A stretch of DNA of 64,000 bases from Atopobium fossor DSM 15642 (GCF_000483125.1 NZ_KI519553.1:1017412-1081411); one strand, 5' to 3'. Positions 1-9,024 are shown, numbered from the stretch's first letter. Numbers and translations: made by a program. The notes: generated by a model not told the origin, from the sequence alone.

Positions 1-1683
1 GGCTTGGAACCTGCAACCAAGTTCCACAACGAGCTCACCGCAACCATCATGCAGCGTCTATACGAGCGAGGCTATTTACACAAACGCAGCACCCGTCAAT
101 TCTATGATCCTCAGGCAGGCCAATTTCTTAATGGCCGTCAGGTTCGTGGTCGTTGTCCTGTTCGCGGCTGCAAATCCGAGAAAGCCTATGCAGACGAATG
201 TGATTTAGGCCACCAGTTTGATCCCGAGGAGCTTATCGCCCCTGTATCCCAGCTAACTGGTGCTACACCCGAGCTGCGTCCAGTAGATAACTGGTATTTT
301 GATCTGCCAGCTTTCCGCTGTGAACTCGAAAAACTTATGGATGAATGGGACGTAGACCCCCAAGTACGTGCCGTAGTAACCAAGACTGTACGCGAATCTT
401 TGGTTGACCCCGTTATGTATATTCAAACCAAGTTTCGTGAACAGTTTGATACCGTAGCAAATCAGCTTCCCACCCACACCCTTACCGAGGCTACAAACAA
501 CCAGTCTTCCTTCTTCATAACCTTTAACAACTGGTCTGACCGTGATGATGCACGTGAGAAGCTCGAAGCTGCTGGCATTCGTTTCCGTACCGGCAAGACA
601 CTGCTTCCCTTCCGCATTACGGGCAACATTGAGTGGGGTGTTCCTGCACCTACCATAGAAGGTGTATCTGATCTCACCGTATGGTGCTGGCCCGAAAGCC
701 TATGGGCTCCTATAAGCTTTACGCAAACCGCTCTTGCAACCGCAGCAGGAGGTCGCTATTCCACTAGTGATTGGCGCGATTGGTGGGCTTCTCAAGATGC
801 CAAGGTTTATCAGTTTATTGGCCAAGACAACATCTATTTTTATTGCGTAGCACAACCCGCTATGTGGGAGGCTTTAGACTGGAACCTGACCCAGGACACG
901 CCCATTGCTAACTACCATATCTTGTTTATGAATAAGAAAGCTTCCAGTTCTGGAGAAATTAAACCCCCTATGGCTGCCCAGCTTTTGGATAACTACACGC
1001 CTGAGCAGCTTCGTTGTCACTGGTTAAGCTTAGCTTTGGATCAGAAGGCTGTGAGCTTCTCACCCAAACCCTATGACACCAGCGTAAGCCATAAAGATAA
1101 AAAAACCGGCGAGGATGTCTTGGTTAAAGATGATCCTCGCGTTGCAGATCCTGCCCTTAAGGAGAGCGCATTTCTCACCAATATTTTTAATCGCTTGGCA
1201 CGCAGCTGCTTCTATGGTGCACAAAACGCATTGGATGGAAAGCTTCCCGCAGTTCCTGCACACAAAGACGTTATGGATGAATGTGCCAATGCTATATTAG
1301 CGTTTGAGAAATTTGCACATGCTTTTGACGCGCACTCTGCACTGGCCGTAGTAGAGGACTTTACCCGCGCTGCAAACAAACGTTGGGGTGACGCTTCTAA
1401 GGCTGGTCAAGGGGATACTGCTGCTTATGAACAAGCCTTAGCAGACGCCTTTGCCGCTTTGCGCACCACCACCCTACTCATGCACGCAGCAGCCCCCTTT
1501 GGCTGCGAGACCATTTGTGACTACATGAACTTTGACCAAGAGTTCTTCTTTAGCTGGGAGTATGCTTTTGCAACACCCGCTCAACTTGCCGAGAAGCTTG
1601 GTAAAGCTGCAGGTACTCATGAACTTAAGCAACTACCTCCCCGCTTTGACTTCTTTAACAAGCATGAAAGTCAGGGAAAGTAA
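1..1683 (+). CDS. metG: Methionyl-tRNA synthetase, 5'-truncated by window edge
   Basis: Class I aminoacyl-tRNA synthetase that charges tRNA-Met. About 560 C-terminal residues are present; the start and the HIGH-motif half lie before the window, so the true start is not visible. Visible are a zinc-knuckle region with CP-x2-GC and ECDLGH (the last ligand looks like His and not the usual Cys), the catalytic-domain stretch ITGNIEWGVPAP, and a KMSKS-type loop written KASSS (around residue 314), which keeps the first Lys and both Ser. The C-terminal half fits the helical anticodon-binding domain. The gene ends in TAA at 1681-1683 and is followed by a hairpin terminator. Being the major MetRS of the cell is inferred; a paralogous MetRS-like protein cannot be excluded. 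Confidence 0.85.
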   Translation, partial: GLEPATKFHNELTATIMQRLYERGYLHKRSTRQFYDPQAGQFLNGRQVRGRCPVRGCKSEKAYADECDLGHQFDPEELIAPVSQLTGATPELRPVDNWYFDLPAFRCELEKLMDEWDVDPQVRAVVTKTVRESLVDPVMYIQTKFREQFDTVANQLPTHTLTEATNNQSSFFITFNNWSDRDDAREKLEAAGIRFRTGKTLLPFRITGNIEWGVPAPTIEGVSDLTVWCWPESLWAPISFTQTALATAAGGRYSTSDWRDWWASQDAKVYQFIGQDNIYFYCVAQPAMWEALDWNLTQDTPIANYHILFMNKKASSSGEIKPPMAAQLLDNYTPEQLRCHWLSLALDQKAVSFSPKPYDTSVSHKDKKTGEDVLVKDDPRVADPALKESAFLTNIFNRLARSCFYGAQNALDGKLPAVPAHKDVMDECANAILAFEKFAHAFDAHSALAVVEDFTRAANKRWGDASKAGQGDTAAYEQALADAFAALRTTTLLMHAAAPFGCETICDYMNFDQEFFFSWEYAFATPAQLAEKLGKAAGTHELKQLPPRFDFFNKHESQGK

Positions 1684-1706
1684 CTGATAAAAACAACTCA
1701 TATAAA

Positions 1707-1740
1707 GCGCCTCGATATACTATACCGAGACGCTCTTTCT
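1707..1740. terminator. Terminator after metG
   Basis: Stem GCGCCTCG (1707-1714) pairs with CGAGACGC (1726-1733) with one mismatch, followed by a T-rich tail on the plus strand. It may also serve the convergent AraC gene. Confidence 0.6.
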
Positions 1741-1813
1741 TACTATATACATGTACGAAGCAGCCATTTACAATCTGCAAAAACATCTGTGGATGTTAGT
1801 GTTGCTGCGGGCG

Positions 1814-2659
1814 TTAGTCCTTCTTCACTACAGGAACCCATAACTCCATTTTGTAGTCGTTGCTCTGCATGTCACCCTCAAAATAGTACTCAAAATCAGG
1901 GGCTCCTGAATGAACATATCCTTGTTCTGGAAAGAATACTTCCATAACATACTTCCAGCCCTCATGAATACATTCAGGAACTTTGCCCGTCAACTCAACA
2001 ACTGCATATTCTGCCGCTTGAACTTCTAAAATATCTAGCCCCATTGCTTGTGCAGCTATACTATCTTTGACCAGATACCCCGCCATATAATTAAGAGTAT
2101 TTGGATCACTTATATCATGGCAAACGCCAACAGACTTACCATCTCCAAGCTTTGTTAATTCATCATGACTGTACTTCTTATAGAGCTTATTCCATACCTG
2201 AGGACATAATGTTGAATCGATATTGTGCTCATTAAGACCCGCAACTATAAAAGCTTCTTTCTTTTGCATGGTAATATTCATATCTCGACCTCCTTGGACA
2301 CTTAGCACCAGTTGAATACGGGGAATTACTTTGAAGGACTTTCCAGCCCTCACCTCAGAAGGGGTAGCACCATGAAAACTTTTAAATGCGGCACCAAATG
2401 AATTGGGGGATTCATAACCAAATAAGGAAGCTATATCTATCACTTTTTTGTCTGTTTCCCTTAACAAAACCGCTGCTTCACTCAAACGTCTCTCCCTTAA
2501 ATATTCTGAAAGAGATAGGTTTGTAAGAATAGAGAACAACCTGCTAAACATGGGATATGAATATCCTGATATATACAGCACATTCTTCTCGTCTATCTGG
2601 TTATCCAAAACCGATTCAAGATAGTTTATGGTGTCATTGAAGGCCTTCATAAAACTCAT
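1814..2659 (-). CDS. AraC-family regulator with GyrI-like ligand domain
   Basis: 281-residue transcription factor. The N-terminal ~110 residues carry a double helix-turn-helix of AraC type, including YLRERRLSEAAVLLRET and the second-helix signature IASLFGYESPNSFGAAFKSFHG-like stretch. The C-terminal ~150 residues resemble the GyrI/AraC effector-binding (SOUL/BmrR-like) domain, which binds small hydrophobic or cationic molecules in known members. The start at 2659 is chosen because AAGGGGG lies about 8 bases upstream; longer starts lack such a site. The gene is divergent from the marR-ABC exporter operon, so a role in drug or stress response is possible but only inferred. It looks AT-richer than the genes after it. 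Confidence 0.8.
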   Translation of the reverse strand: MSFMKAFNDTINYLESVLDNQIDEKNVLYISGYSYPMFSRLFSILTNLSLSEYLRERRLSEAAVLLRETDKKVIDIASLFGYESPNSFGAAFKSFHGATPSEVRAGKSFKVIPRIQLVLSVQGGRDMNITMQKKEAFIVAGLNEHNIDSTLCPQVWNKLYKKYSHDELTKLGDGKSVGVCHDISDPNTLNYMAGYLVKDSIAAQAMGLDILEVQAAEYAVVELTGKVPECIHEGWKYVMEVFFPEQGYVHSGAPDFEYYFEGDMQSNDYKMELWVPVVKKD

Positions 2660-2738
2660 GTTCACCACCCCCTTATACGTACTATACGCAAATCCATACG
2701 CGCTTATCCCCATAGTTCACGTACAAAAAATATGGAGA

Positions 2739-2778
2739 TTGCTAGGTTCCTTGTGAATATTTAGAAGGTCCCTAGCAA
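2739..2778. promoter_or_regulatory. Inverted repeat, candidate MarR operator
   Basis: TTGCTAGGTTCCTT (2739-2752) and AAGGTCCCTAGCAA (2765-2778) are inverted copies matching at 12 of 14 positions around a 12-base centre. It lies about 50 bases before the marR start, in the divergent interval with the AraC gene. MarR proteins commonly bind such palindromes at their own promoter; binding here is inferred. Confidence 0.5.
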
Positions 2779-2828
2779 ATTACCCTATTCAAGGCATATG
2801 CTTAGGTATCAAGAAAAGGAAGGTACCT

Positions 2829-3284
2829 ATGCAAATGGATAAACCCGTTTGGGTTCCCCCTTCAGATTGGGGAACAACGCGCAAGGTTCTTGCGTGCATT
2901 AACTCACTTGGCTACTACATGTATTTTGCCCGCGGAGGTCGTGCTGGACAAGATCATGTACTTACTAAGTTGTATCGCCATGACATGCATATGGCACAGC
3001 GAGAATTACAAGAATCCATGAGCATTACCTCTGCTTCACTGTCAGAAGTACTCAGTAAGGTAGAGAGTGAAGGTTATATCACTCGCTCTAAATCTGAGGC
3101 AGATAAGCGCCAATTTGAGGTGTATCTCACCCCACAAGGACGGCAACGTGCAGCCCAACTCATGGAGGACAGAAGGCAATTTGAACAAGAGGCTTTATCG
3201 TTCTTATCAACAGAAGAACAAGAAAAGCTGCTCGACACCCTTATGACGATTATTACTAACTGGAATGGAAAGGAGGAAAACTAA
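2829..3284 (+). CDS. MarR-family transcriptional regulator
   Basis: 151-residue winged-helix regulator. The winged helix is seen at about residues 50-110: LQESMSITSASLSEVLSKVE as recognition region, then the wing SKSEADKRQFEVYLT. An AGGAAGG ribosome site precedes the ATG. Its stop codon overlaps the start of the first ABC exporter gene (TAATG), so the three genes form one operon. MarR proteins in this arrangement usually repress an efflux pump until a drug-like ligand binds; that is the likely role. The inverted repeat at 2739-2778 is its probable operator. The N-terminal 35 residues (many aromatic, including YYMYFARGGRAGQD) are less typical. Confidence 0.88.
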   Translation: MQMDKPVWVPPSDWGTTRKVLACINSLGYYMYFARGGRAGQDHVLTKLYRHDMHMAQRELQESMSITSASLSEVLSKVESEGYITRSKSEADKRQFEVYLTPQGRQRAAQLMEDRRQFEQEALSFLSTEEQEKLLDTLMTIITNWNGKEEN

Positions 3285-5122
3285 TGGCAGAGAGTACCCT
3301 TGGTAGTGCAGCCAAAAACCTCACGCTTCGCGACATTGTATCCATTATGAGCAAAAGCCTCCGCGAGTTTAAGAACATTTCTGTTGCAACACCGCTGTTG
3401 GTTTTATGCGAAGTTGTGGTTGAAATTTCTATCCCCTTTGTAACCGCTCAACTTATTAACACCATTTCTACTGGCGCAGATATGAGCATTATTGCACGTT
3501 ATGCAGCCATCCTTATTGGCATGGCACTATTTTGTTTAGCGCTTGGTGCAGCAGCTGGCTACACCGGATCGGTAGCGTCGGCAGGCATTGCACGCAATTT
3601 GCGCCACGATGTCTTTGCTCAAATCCAAAAGTTTTCGTTTTCCAATATCGATCGCTTTTCCACTAACTCACTGGTAACTCGCCTTACTACAGACATCACT
3701 AATGTGCAGATGTCTTTTTTAATGCTCATTCGTTTAGCCGTACGCAGCCCGCTTATGTCCATTTTTGCCATTGTCATGGCATTTCTTACCGGCGGTCCCA
3801 TGGCAGCGCTCTATATTGTTGTTGCCTTTGTCTTGGGCTTTGTAATCTTTCGTATTGCTTTATACGTCATGCCTATCTTCCGCCAGATTTTTAAGAAATA
3901 CGATACGCTCAATGAGTCTGTAGAAGAAAACGTTTCCGGTATTCGTGTAGTTAAATCTTACGTGCGCGAGGATTTTGAGAAAAAGAAGTTTAATACTGCA
4001 TCAGGCAATCTCTTTCATGACTTTATGCATGTAGAGCGCATTTTAGCTTGGACTTCCCCTCTCTTTAACTTCTCGATTGACGTTATTTACCTATTTGTTG
4101 TGTATTTTGGCTCTCAGATTGCCGTAAGTTCACAAGGCCAGAGCTTAGGCGTAGGTCAAATGAGTGCTCTTATCACCTACGGCTTTTCTATGCTTATGGC
4201 ACTTATGATGCTTTCTATGGTATTCGTCATGATTACCATGTCTGAAGAAAGTGCTCGCCGTATTTGTGAGGTCCTTATTGAGAAGAGCGACCTTACTAAC
4301 CCAGACAATCCCTTATATGAAATTCCCGATGGCTCTATTGACTTTAATCACGTAAGTTTTGAATACTCCAAAACTGCCGAACGCATGGCTTTAAAAGATA
4401 TTGACCTCCACATTAAGTCTGGTGAAGTCATTGGTATTTTAGGAGGCACGGGATCTTCTAAGTCCACACTCATCCAGCTTATTAGTCGTTTATATGATGT
4501 AACTCAGGGATCTGTTTTTGTTGGTGGCCATGATGTGCGTGAGTATGATTTGGATACCCTGCGCAACCAAGTGGCAGTCGTACTGCAGCGCAATGTATTG
4601 TTCTCGGGCACCATTGCAGAAAACCTTCGCTGGGGCAATCCTAACGCCACGGATGAACAGCTGCTTGAAGCATGTAAGCTTGCTCAGGCCGATGAGTTTA
4701 TTCAGCAATTCCCCGATACATACAACACCTATATTGAGCAAGGTGGTTCCAATGTTTCTGGTGGTCAAAAACAGCGTTTATGCATTGCACGTGCCCTACT
4801 TAAGAATCCTAAGATTTTAATTTTGGATGACTCCACTAGCGCAGTAGACACTAAGACCGATAAGCTCATTCGAGCGGGTTTCCGCAGTTTTATTCCCCAA
4901 ACTACTAAGATAATTATTGCCCAACGTACCAGCTCTATTGAAGATGCTGACCGCATTATTGTTATGCGCGATGGCCAGATTAATGCTATTGGCACTCATG
5001 AAGAGCTTCTTAAAACCAACGATATTTACCGTGAAACCTATACCTCGCAAAATAAGGCATCACATGACCAAAAAATGGACACGATGCAAACCCAAAACAA
5101 TGATTCAAGAAAGGAGGACTAG
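3284..5122 (+). CDS. ABC exporter subunit with degenerate ATP site
   Basis: 612-residue half-transporter: six membrane helices (about residues 30-320), then a nucleotide-binding domain. The Walker A is GGTGSSKST, the signature VSGGQKQR is canonical, but the Walker B ends in LDDSTSAVD, with Asp where the catalytic Glu should be, and the switch His is Gln (AQRTSS). This is the hallmark of the subunit that lends the degenerate site in heterodimeric exporters such as BmrCD or TM287/288. It overlaps marR by one base and is followed 4 bases later by its partner. Multidrug or peptide export is likely; the substrate is unknown. Confidence 0.92.
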   Translation: MAESTLGSAAKNLTLRDIVSIMSKSLREFKNISVATPLLVLCEVVVEISIPFVTAQLINTISTGADMSIIARYAAILIGMALFCLALGAAAGYTGSVASAGIARNLRHDVFAQIQKFSFSNIDRFSTNSLVTRLTTDITNVQMSFLMLIRLAVRSPLMSIFAIVMAFLTGGPMAALYIVVAFVLGFVIFRIALYVMPIFRQIFKKYDTLNESVEENVSGIRVVKSYVREDFEKKKFNTASGNLFHDFMHVERILAWTSPLFNFSIDVIYLFVVYFGSQIAVSSQGQSLGVGQMSALITYGFSMLMALMMLSMVFVMITMSEESARRICEVLIEKSDLTNPDNPLYEIPDGSIDFNHVSFEYSKTAERMALKDIDLHIKSGEVIGILGGTGSSKSTLIQLISRLYDVTQGSVFVGGHDVREYDLDTLRNQVAVVLQRNVLFSGTIAENLRWGNPNATDEQLLEACKLAQADEFIQQFPDTYNTYIEQGGSNVSGGQKQRLCIARALLKNPKILILDDSTSAVDTKTDKLIRAGFRSFIPQTTKIIIAQRTSSIEDADRIIVMRDGQINAIGTHEELLKTNDIYRETYTSQNKASHDQKMDTMQTQNNDSRKED

Positions 5123-5126
5123 ACAC

Positions 5127-7049
5127 ATGGCTCATACACAAACCACCGAGGGTTCTGCCAAACGTAAAGCCCCCCAAAAGGGCAACTTTGGGCGTATCAT
5201 CAAAATGTTGTTTGAGTTTTACCCCACACAGTCTTGTATCGTCCTTCTTTGTATAATTATTTCCGCAGTAGCAAGTGCTATGCCATCTGTATTTATGCAG
5301 CAAGCAATTGCAGTTGTAACTAAGCATTTTACCAGCGGAAACTGGGAAGCCGCGCAACCAGAAATTGCAAAGATTGCGCTTACGCTCTTGAGCGTCTATG
5401 TTGTAGCTTTAATAGCCGTAAGCGTCCAGGCACAAACACTGGCCAAGCTTACACAGGGCATGCTTATGAGCATTCGTAACAAGATGTTTAACCATATGGA
5501 AGACTTGCCCATTCGCTTCTTTGACACCAACAAGCACGGCGATATTATGTCGTACTACACCAATGATGTAGATGCCTTACGCCAACTTATTAGTCAGTCT
5601 TTGCCCAGCATTATTACAACGGTTATTGGTATGAGTACCGTGCTCTTTATTATGCTGTGGTATTCCATACCTCTAACGCTCATTGTTCTTGCTGTTATTG
5701 CACTCATGGCATTAGTGGTTAAAACATTAGGTACTCGCTCCGCACAATTCTTCTTGGCACAGCAAAAGTCCGTTGCAAACGTAGAGGGTTTTGCTCAAGA
5801 AGCTATGTCTGGTCAGAAAGTCATTAAGGTCTTTACGCACGAACAAGCAACGCAAGCAGATTTTGATAAAGCAAACGAGGAACTCTTCCAAGCTTCTAAG
5901 TCTGCCAACATCTTTGCCAATATGCTCATGCCCATCCTATTTAATTTAGGCAATCTTGCCTATGCGTTGGTAGCTTTAGCAGGCGGATTCTTTATTATCA
6001 ATAACCTACCATCCCCCTCCATTTCTGGAGCAGCGCTTACCATAGATATTGCCGTATCCTTCCTTACGCTCACCAAAAATTTCACTTCTTCTGTAGGACA
6101 AGTTTCTGGTCAGATTAACTCTATTGTTATGGGTTTGGCAGGTGCTGGCCGTATCTTTGATCTTCTTGATCAAAAGGTCGAGAAGGACGAAGGATACGTA
6201 ACTCTGGTAAACGTAACCAAGAACGATAATGGTGAACTCGTCGAGTGCTCCGAACGTACCGATATGTGGGCATGGAAGCATCCTCACCATGATGGCACCC
6301 TTACCTATACCCCTCTTGCTGGCGATATTGTCTTAGATCATGTGGACTTTGGCTATAGCCCCAATCACACGGTGTTGCATGACGTTTCTTTGTATGCAAA
6401 ACCTGGTCAAAAGGTTGCCTTTGTTGGCGCTACCGGAGCGGGTAAAACTACCATCACCAATCTAATTAACCGCTTTTATGATATTGCTGATGGTCGCATT
6501 CACTATGATGGCATCAACATTAACAAGATTAAAAAGGCGGATTTACGCAGGTCTTTGGGCATGGTTTTGCAGGACACAAACCTGTTTACCGGAACCGTTA
6601 TGGAAAATATTCGTTACGGTCGTCTTGATGCAAGTGATGATGAGTGTATTGGTGCAGCTAAACTTGCCGGCGCAGATTCCTTCATTCGTCGCCTGCCTGA
6701 TGGCTATAACACCATGCTCACTAATAATGCTGCTCAACTTTCCCAAGGTCAGCGTCAACTTTTGACCATTGCTCGTGCTGCTGTTGCAGATCCTCCTGCT
6801 ATGATTTTGGATGAAGCAACAAGCTCCATTGATACACGTACCGAGTTTATTGTGCAGCGTGGCATGGATGCACTTATGGCTGGTCGCACCACGTTTGTTA
6901 TTGCTCACCGCTTGTCTACCGTACGTAACTCAGATGTCATTATTGTCTTAGATCATGGACACATTATTGAGCGTGGTACTCACGATGATCTTATCGCAGC
7001 TCACGGTACGTATTATCAACTATATACCGGTGCATTTGAGCTCGAATAA
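5127..7049 (+). CDS. ABC exporter subunit with catalytic ATP site
   Basis: 640-residue partner half-transporter. The ATG at 5127 follows AAGGAGG closely; a longer reading back into the upstream gene is only frame-open sequence. Six membrane helices precede an ATPase domain with Walker A GATGAGKTT, signature altered to LSQGQ, normal Walker B LDEATSSID and switch His (IAHRLST). Its intact Walker B and His combine with the intact LSGGQ-type signature of the upstream subunit to form the one active site, as known for heterodimeric type IV exporters. An insert of about 45 residues after the membrane domain (VNVTKNDNGELVE...) extends the linker before the ATPase domain. The operon ends at a hairpin at 7112-7162. 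Confidence 0.92.
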   Translation: MAHTQTTEGSAKRKAPQKGNFGRIIKMLFEFYPTQSCIVLLCIIISAVASAMPSVFMQQAIAVVTKHFTSGNWEAAQPEIAKIALTLLSVYVVALIAVSVQAQTLAKLTQGMLMSIRNKMFNHMEDLPIRFFDTNKHGDIMSYYTNDVDALRQLISQSLPSIITTVIGMSTVLFIMLWYSIPLTLIVLAVIALMALVVKTLGTRSAQFFLAQQKSVANVEGFAQEAMSGQKVIKVFTHEQATQADFDKANEELFQASKSANIFANMLMPILFNLGNLAYALVALAGGFFIINNLPSPSISGAALTIDIAVSFLTLTKNFTSSVGQVSGQINSIVMGLAGAGRIFDLLDQKVEKDEGYVTLVNVTKNDNGELVECSERTDMWAWKHPHHDGTLTYTPLAGDIVLDHVDFGYSPNHTVLHDVSLYAKPGQKVAFVGATGAGKTTITNLINRFYDIADGRIHYDGININKIKKADLRRSLGMVLQDTNLFTGTVMENIRYGRLDASDDECIGAAKLAGADSFIRRLPDGYNTMLTNNAAQLSQGQRQLLTIARAAVADPPAMILDEATSSIDTRTEFIVQRGMDALMAGRTTFVIAHRLSTVRNSDVIIVLDHGHIIERGTHDDLIAAHGTYYQLYTGAFELE

Positions 7050-7111
7050 GCTCTACGGTTACACGGCTGTACAACTAAAAGGCCGTCTATAAGTCTAAAG
7101 ATGGCTATTGT

Positions 7112-7162
7112 CACCTACTTACACCTGTTTTTCACACCGACAGAGGTAAGTAGGTGCATTTT
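7112..7162 (+). terminator. Terminator of the marR-ABC operon
   Basis: CACCTACTTAC (7112-7122) pairs perfectly with GTAAGTAGGTG (7146-7156), with three further inner pairs, followed by CATTTTTAT. Confidence 0.75.
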
Positions 7163-7229
7163 TATGGAGAAATACATAGATTGGAAACATATCGGCTAAA
7201 ATACAAATCCTGTACCGCTTCTGCGTGCA

Positions 7230-7252
7230 GCTTTGGGTATAACACCCAAAGC
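7230..7252 (+). promoter_or_regulatory. Leader hairpin before RlpA-like gene
   Basis: GCTTTGGGT (7230-7238) and ACCCAAAGC (7244-7252) form a perfect 9-pair stem with a five-base loop in the leader of the gene starting at 7301. There is no T-run after it, so it is not a terminator. It could be part of an RNA regulatory structure; I do not recognise a riboswitch family. Confidence 0.35.
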
Positions 7253-7300
7253 GCACAAACCAGCGCGACATGGCATCTATCCCCGTTGTTTTGGAGGAGC

Positions 7301-8320
7301 ATGAAGGGATATACGAGCAAAGGTATTGCACGCGGCATCCTAAGTGTGCTCTTGTGCACTACCCTCATCTGCAGTGCAACACCTCATGTAGTGTATGCAG
7401 AAGAGAGTCTCGAAGCCCTAGAAAATGCTGCCATTGAGGCTGGTGAGAAGTACGCTCAGGCTCAACAGGAGTTGGATGACCTTAATAAAAAGATAGAAGA
7501 TAATCAATCTAAACTCAAAGATTTAGAGGCTAAATTGCCTGAGGCGCGCGAAGACTCAGCAGAAGCTATACGCCTCAACTATAAACTGCTACAAAGCCAA
7601 CCCAATCTTATTGGTTTGATTTTGTCTTCACGCGATTTCAGTGATTTTCTAAGCACTCTTTCTTATATCAATGCTATCAATGATTCCAATTTTGAGAAAA
7701 TCCAAAATCTAGTACAGATGGAATCACAACTCACTCAAACGCGTGATACGCTGCGTTCACAGCAAAGCAACATAGCTATCAAAACTAAGGAAGCTGCTAC
7801 TGCACAGGCCAATGCCCAGGCTGCTATTGAAGCTGCAAGGAAACGTGCAACTGAGCGAGCCGCAGAAGCTAAGGCAAAGTGGGAAGCAGAACAAGCTGCA
7901 GCTGCTGCCAAACAAGCAAATACCTCTGATACCGCCACTGACACTACCTCTTCTTCAAGCAATACTTCTACCAGTACAACACCTGACTCCAATAGTCCTT
8001 CTAGCTCAAACACCTCTTCAAACACTAGTGGTGGTGAGTGGAAATATGTTGGTGCTTCGGTATACGGTAATGGCGATGGCTTTATGTGGGGCACCACTGC
8101 CTCTGGAGATACGGTAACTCCTACTTCCATGGGTGTTGCCATGAAGCGCCCCATGCCTTTAGGAACTACCATTGAGATTAGCTATAACGGTCGTACCGTT
8201 CGCGCAATAGTAAATGATCGTGGTCCCTTTATTGCTGGCCGTGAAATTGACTTACAGCCTGCTGTTGCAGATGCCCTTGGCTTTGATGGTATAGGTACGG
8301 TAAGTTATCGCGTGGTTTAA
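7301..8320 (+). CDS. Secreted coiled-coil protein with RlpA-like barrel
   Basis: 339 residues. The ATG at 7301 has TTGGAGGAGC just before it and begins a signal peptide (about residues 1-33, cut near VVYA-EES). Residues ~35-170 are a heptad-rich coiled coil with the stretch LIGLILSSRDFSDFLSTL, the pattern of PcsB/CwlO coiled-coil domains that are gated by FtsEX. A Ser/Thr/Pro-rich linker (about 210-250) leads to a C-terminal double-psi beta-barrel (GASVYGNGDGFMWGTTASG, then VNDRGPFIAGREIDL), as in RlpA/3D-type peptidoglycan-cleaving proteins. Cell-wall remodelling outside the membrane is the likely role. A second protein with the same front half but an NlpC/P60 tail lies at 59382. Its stop overlaps that of the convergent HAD gene by four bases. 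Confidence 0.82.
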   Translation: MKGYTSKGIARGILSVLLCTTLICSATPHVVYAEESLEALENAAIEAGEKYAQAQQELDDLNKKIEDNQSKLKDLEAKLPEAREDSAEAIRLNYKLLQSQPNLIGLILSSRDFSDFLSTLSYINAINDSNFEKIQNLVQMESQLTQTRDTLRSQQSNIAIKTKEAATAQANAQAAIEAARKRATERAAEAKAKWEAEQAAAAAKQANTSDTATDTTSSSSNTSTSTTPDSNSPSSSNTSSNTSGGEWKYVGASVYGNGDGFMWGTTASGDTVTPTSMGVAMKRPMPLGTTIEISYNGRTVRAIVNDRGPFIAGREIDLQPAVADALGFDGIGTVSYRVV

Positions 8321-8997
8321 TAAACGCCAGACGTTAATACCTCAGTTAACTCCTCATTAGAATGCACAATGGCATCCGCCTGAGCGTCTAGCAATTCTTG
8401 CTGTGATGCTGTACCAAACAATACGCATACACAGGGAATACCCATCTGATGTGCACCCGCTACATCATAGCTACGATCCCCAACCATTACGGTATGTTGA
8501 GCTGTAGCACCTAGCTCTTTAAGAGCGCGATTAATCACAAATTGCTTTGATCCCTGAGCATCATTTTGCTTACCCACAACAGCATCAAACAAGTGAATAA
8601 TTCCTTGCTCACGTAACATGCGAATAACTTGTTCTTCTCGCTTGGAACTTGCAGTACTGAGTTTTTTACCAGATGCCTTAAGAGCTTCCAACATGGTTTT
8701 ACCACCGGGAAACAGAGGAAAATCTTCTGGCCCTACGTTGTTGTACTGCGCACGAAAAGCTGCTGTTATTCGAGCGGCATCTGCTGCACTTAAACCATAT
8801 ACAACACAAAATGCCTCAGGAAAAGGCGGACCCACCAAACGCGATGCATCGCCAATTTCTGCTGGAGACATCCCAAAATCAGACAGTACTTTATGAGCCA
8901 CACGAACCAAGCCAGGTTTGGTATCCGCTAAGGTGCCATCAAAATCGAATAAGACAAATTCACGCTGAGCAAAGCTACAAGAGGAATATACGGTCAC
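8317..8997 (-). CDS. HAD-family phosphatase (phosphoglycolate phosphatase-like)
   Basis: 226-residue cytoplasmic haloacid dehalogenase-type hydrolase. All four HAD motifs are visible: FDFDGTLADT, then TASSKRE, a Lys in GSKQFVI, and MVGDRSYDVAGA. The cap between motifs one and two is the helical C1 type, as in Gph/PgmB. The GTG start at 8997 follows AAGGAGCCCCT. It is a single gene, converging on the RlpA-like gene with stop codons that share bases. The substrate cannot be told from sequence. Confidence 0.85.
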   Translation of the reverse strand: MTVYSSCSFAQREFVLFDFDGTLADTKPGLVRVAHKVLSDFGMSPAEIGDASRLVGPPFPEAFCVVYGLSAADAARITAAFRAQYNNVGPEDFPLFPGGKTMLEALKASGKKLSTASSKREEQVIRMLREQGIIHLFDAVVGKQNDAQGSKQFVINRALKELGATAQHTVMVGDRSYDVAGAHQMGIPCVCVLFGTASQQELLDAQADAIVHSNEELTEVLTSGVY

Positions 8998-9024
8998 AGG
9001 GGCTCCTTAGTCATAATTTGTAGT

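Noticed and set aside
4917..5126. 70-codon N-terminal extension of the second ABC subunit
   Set aside because: It would overlap the end of the first ABC gene in another frame; the ATG at 5127 with AAGGAGG gives the normal exporter N-terminus.
7154..7300. 49-codon extension of the RlpA-like protein
   Set aside because: It begins inside the upstream terminator stem and would bury the signal peptide; the ATG at 7301 has a strong ribosome site.
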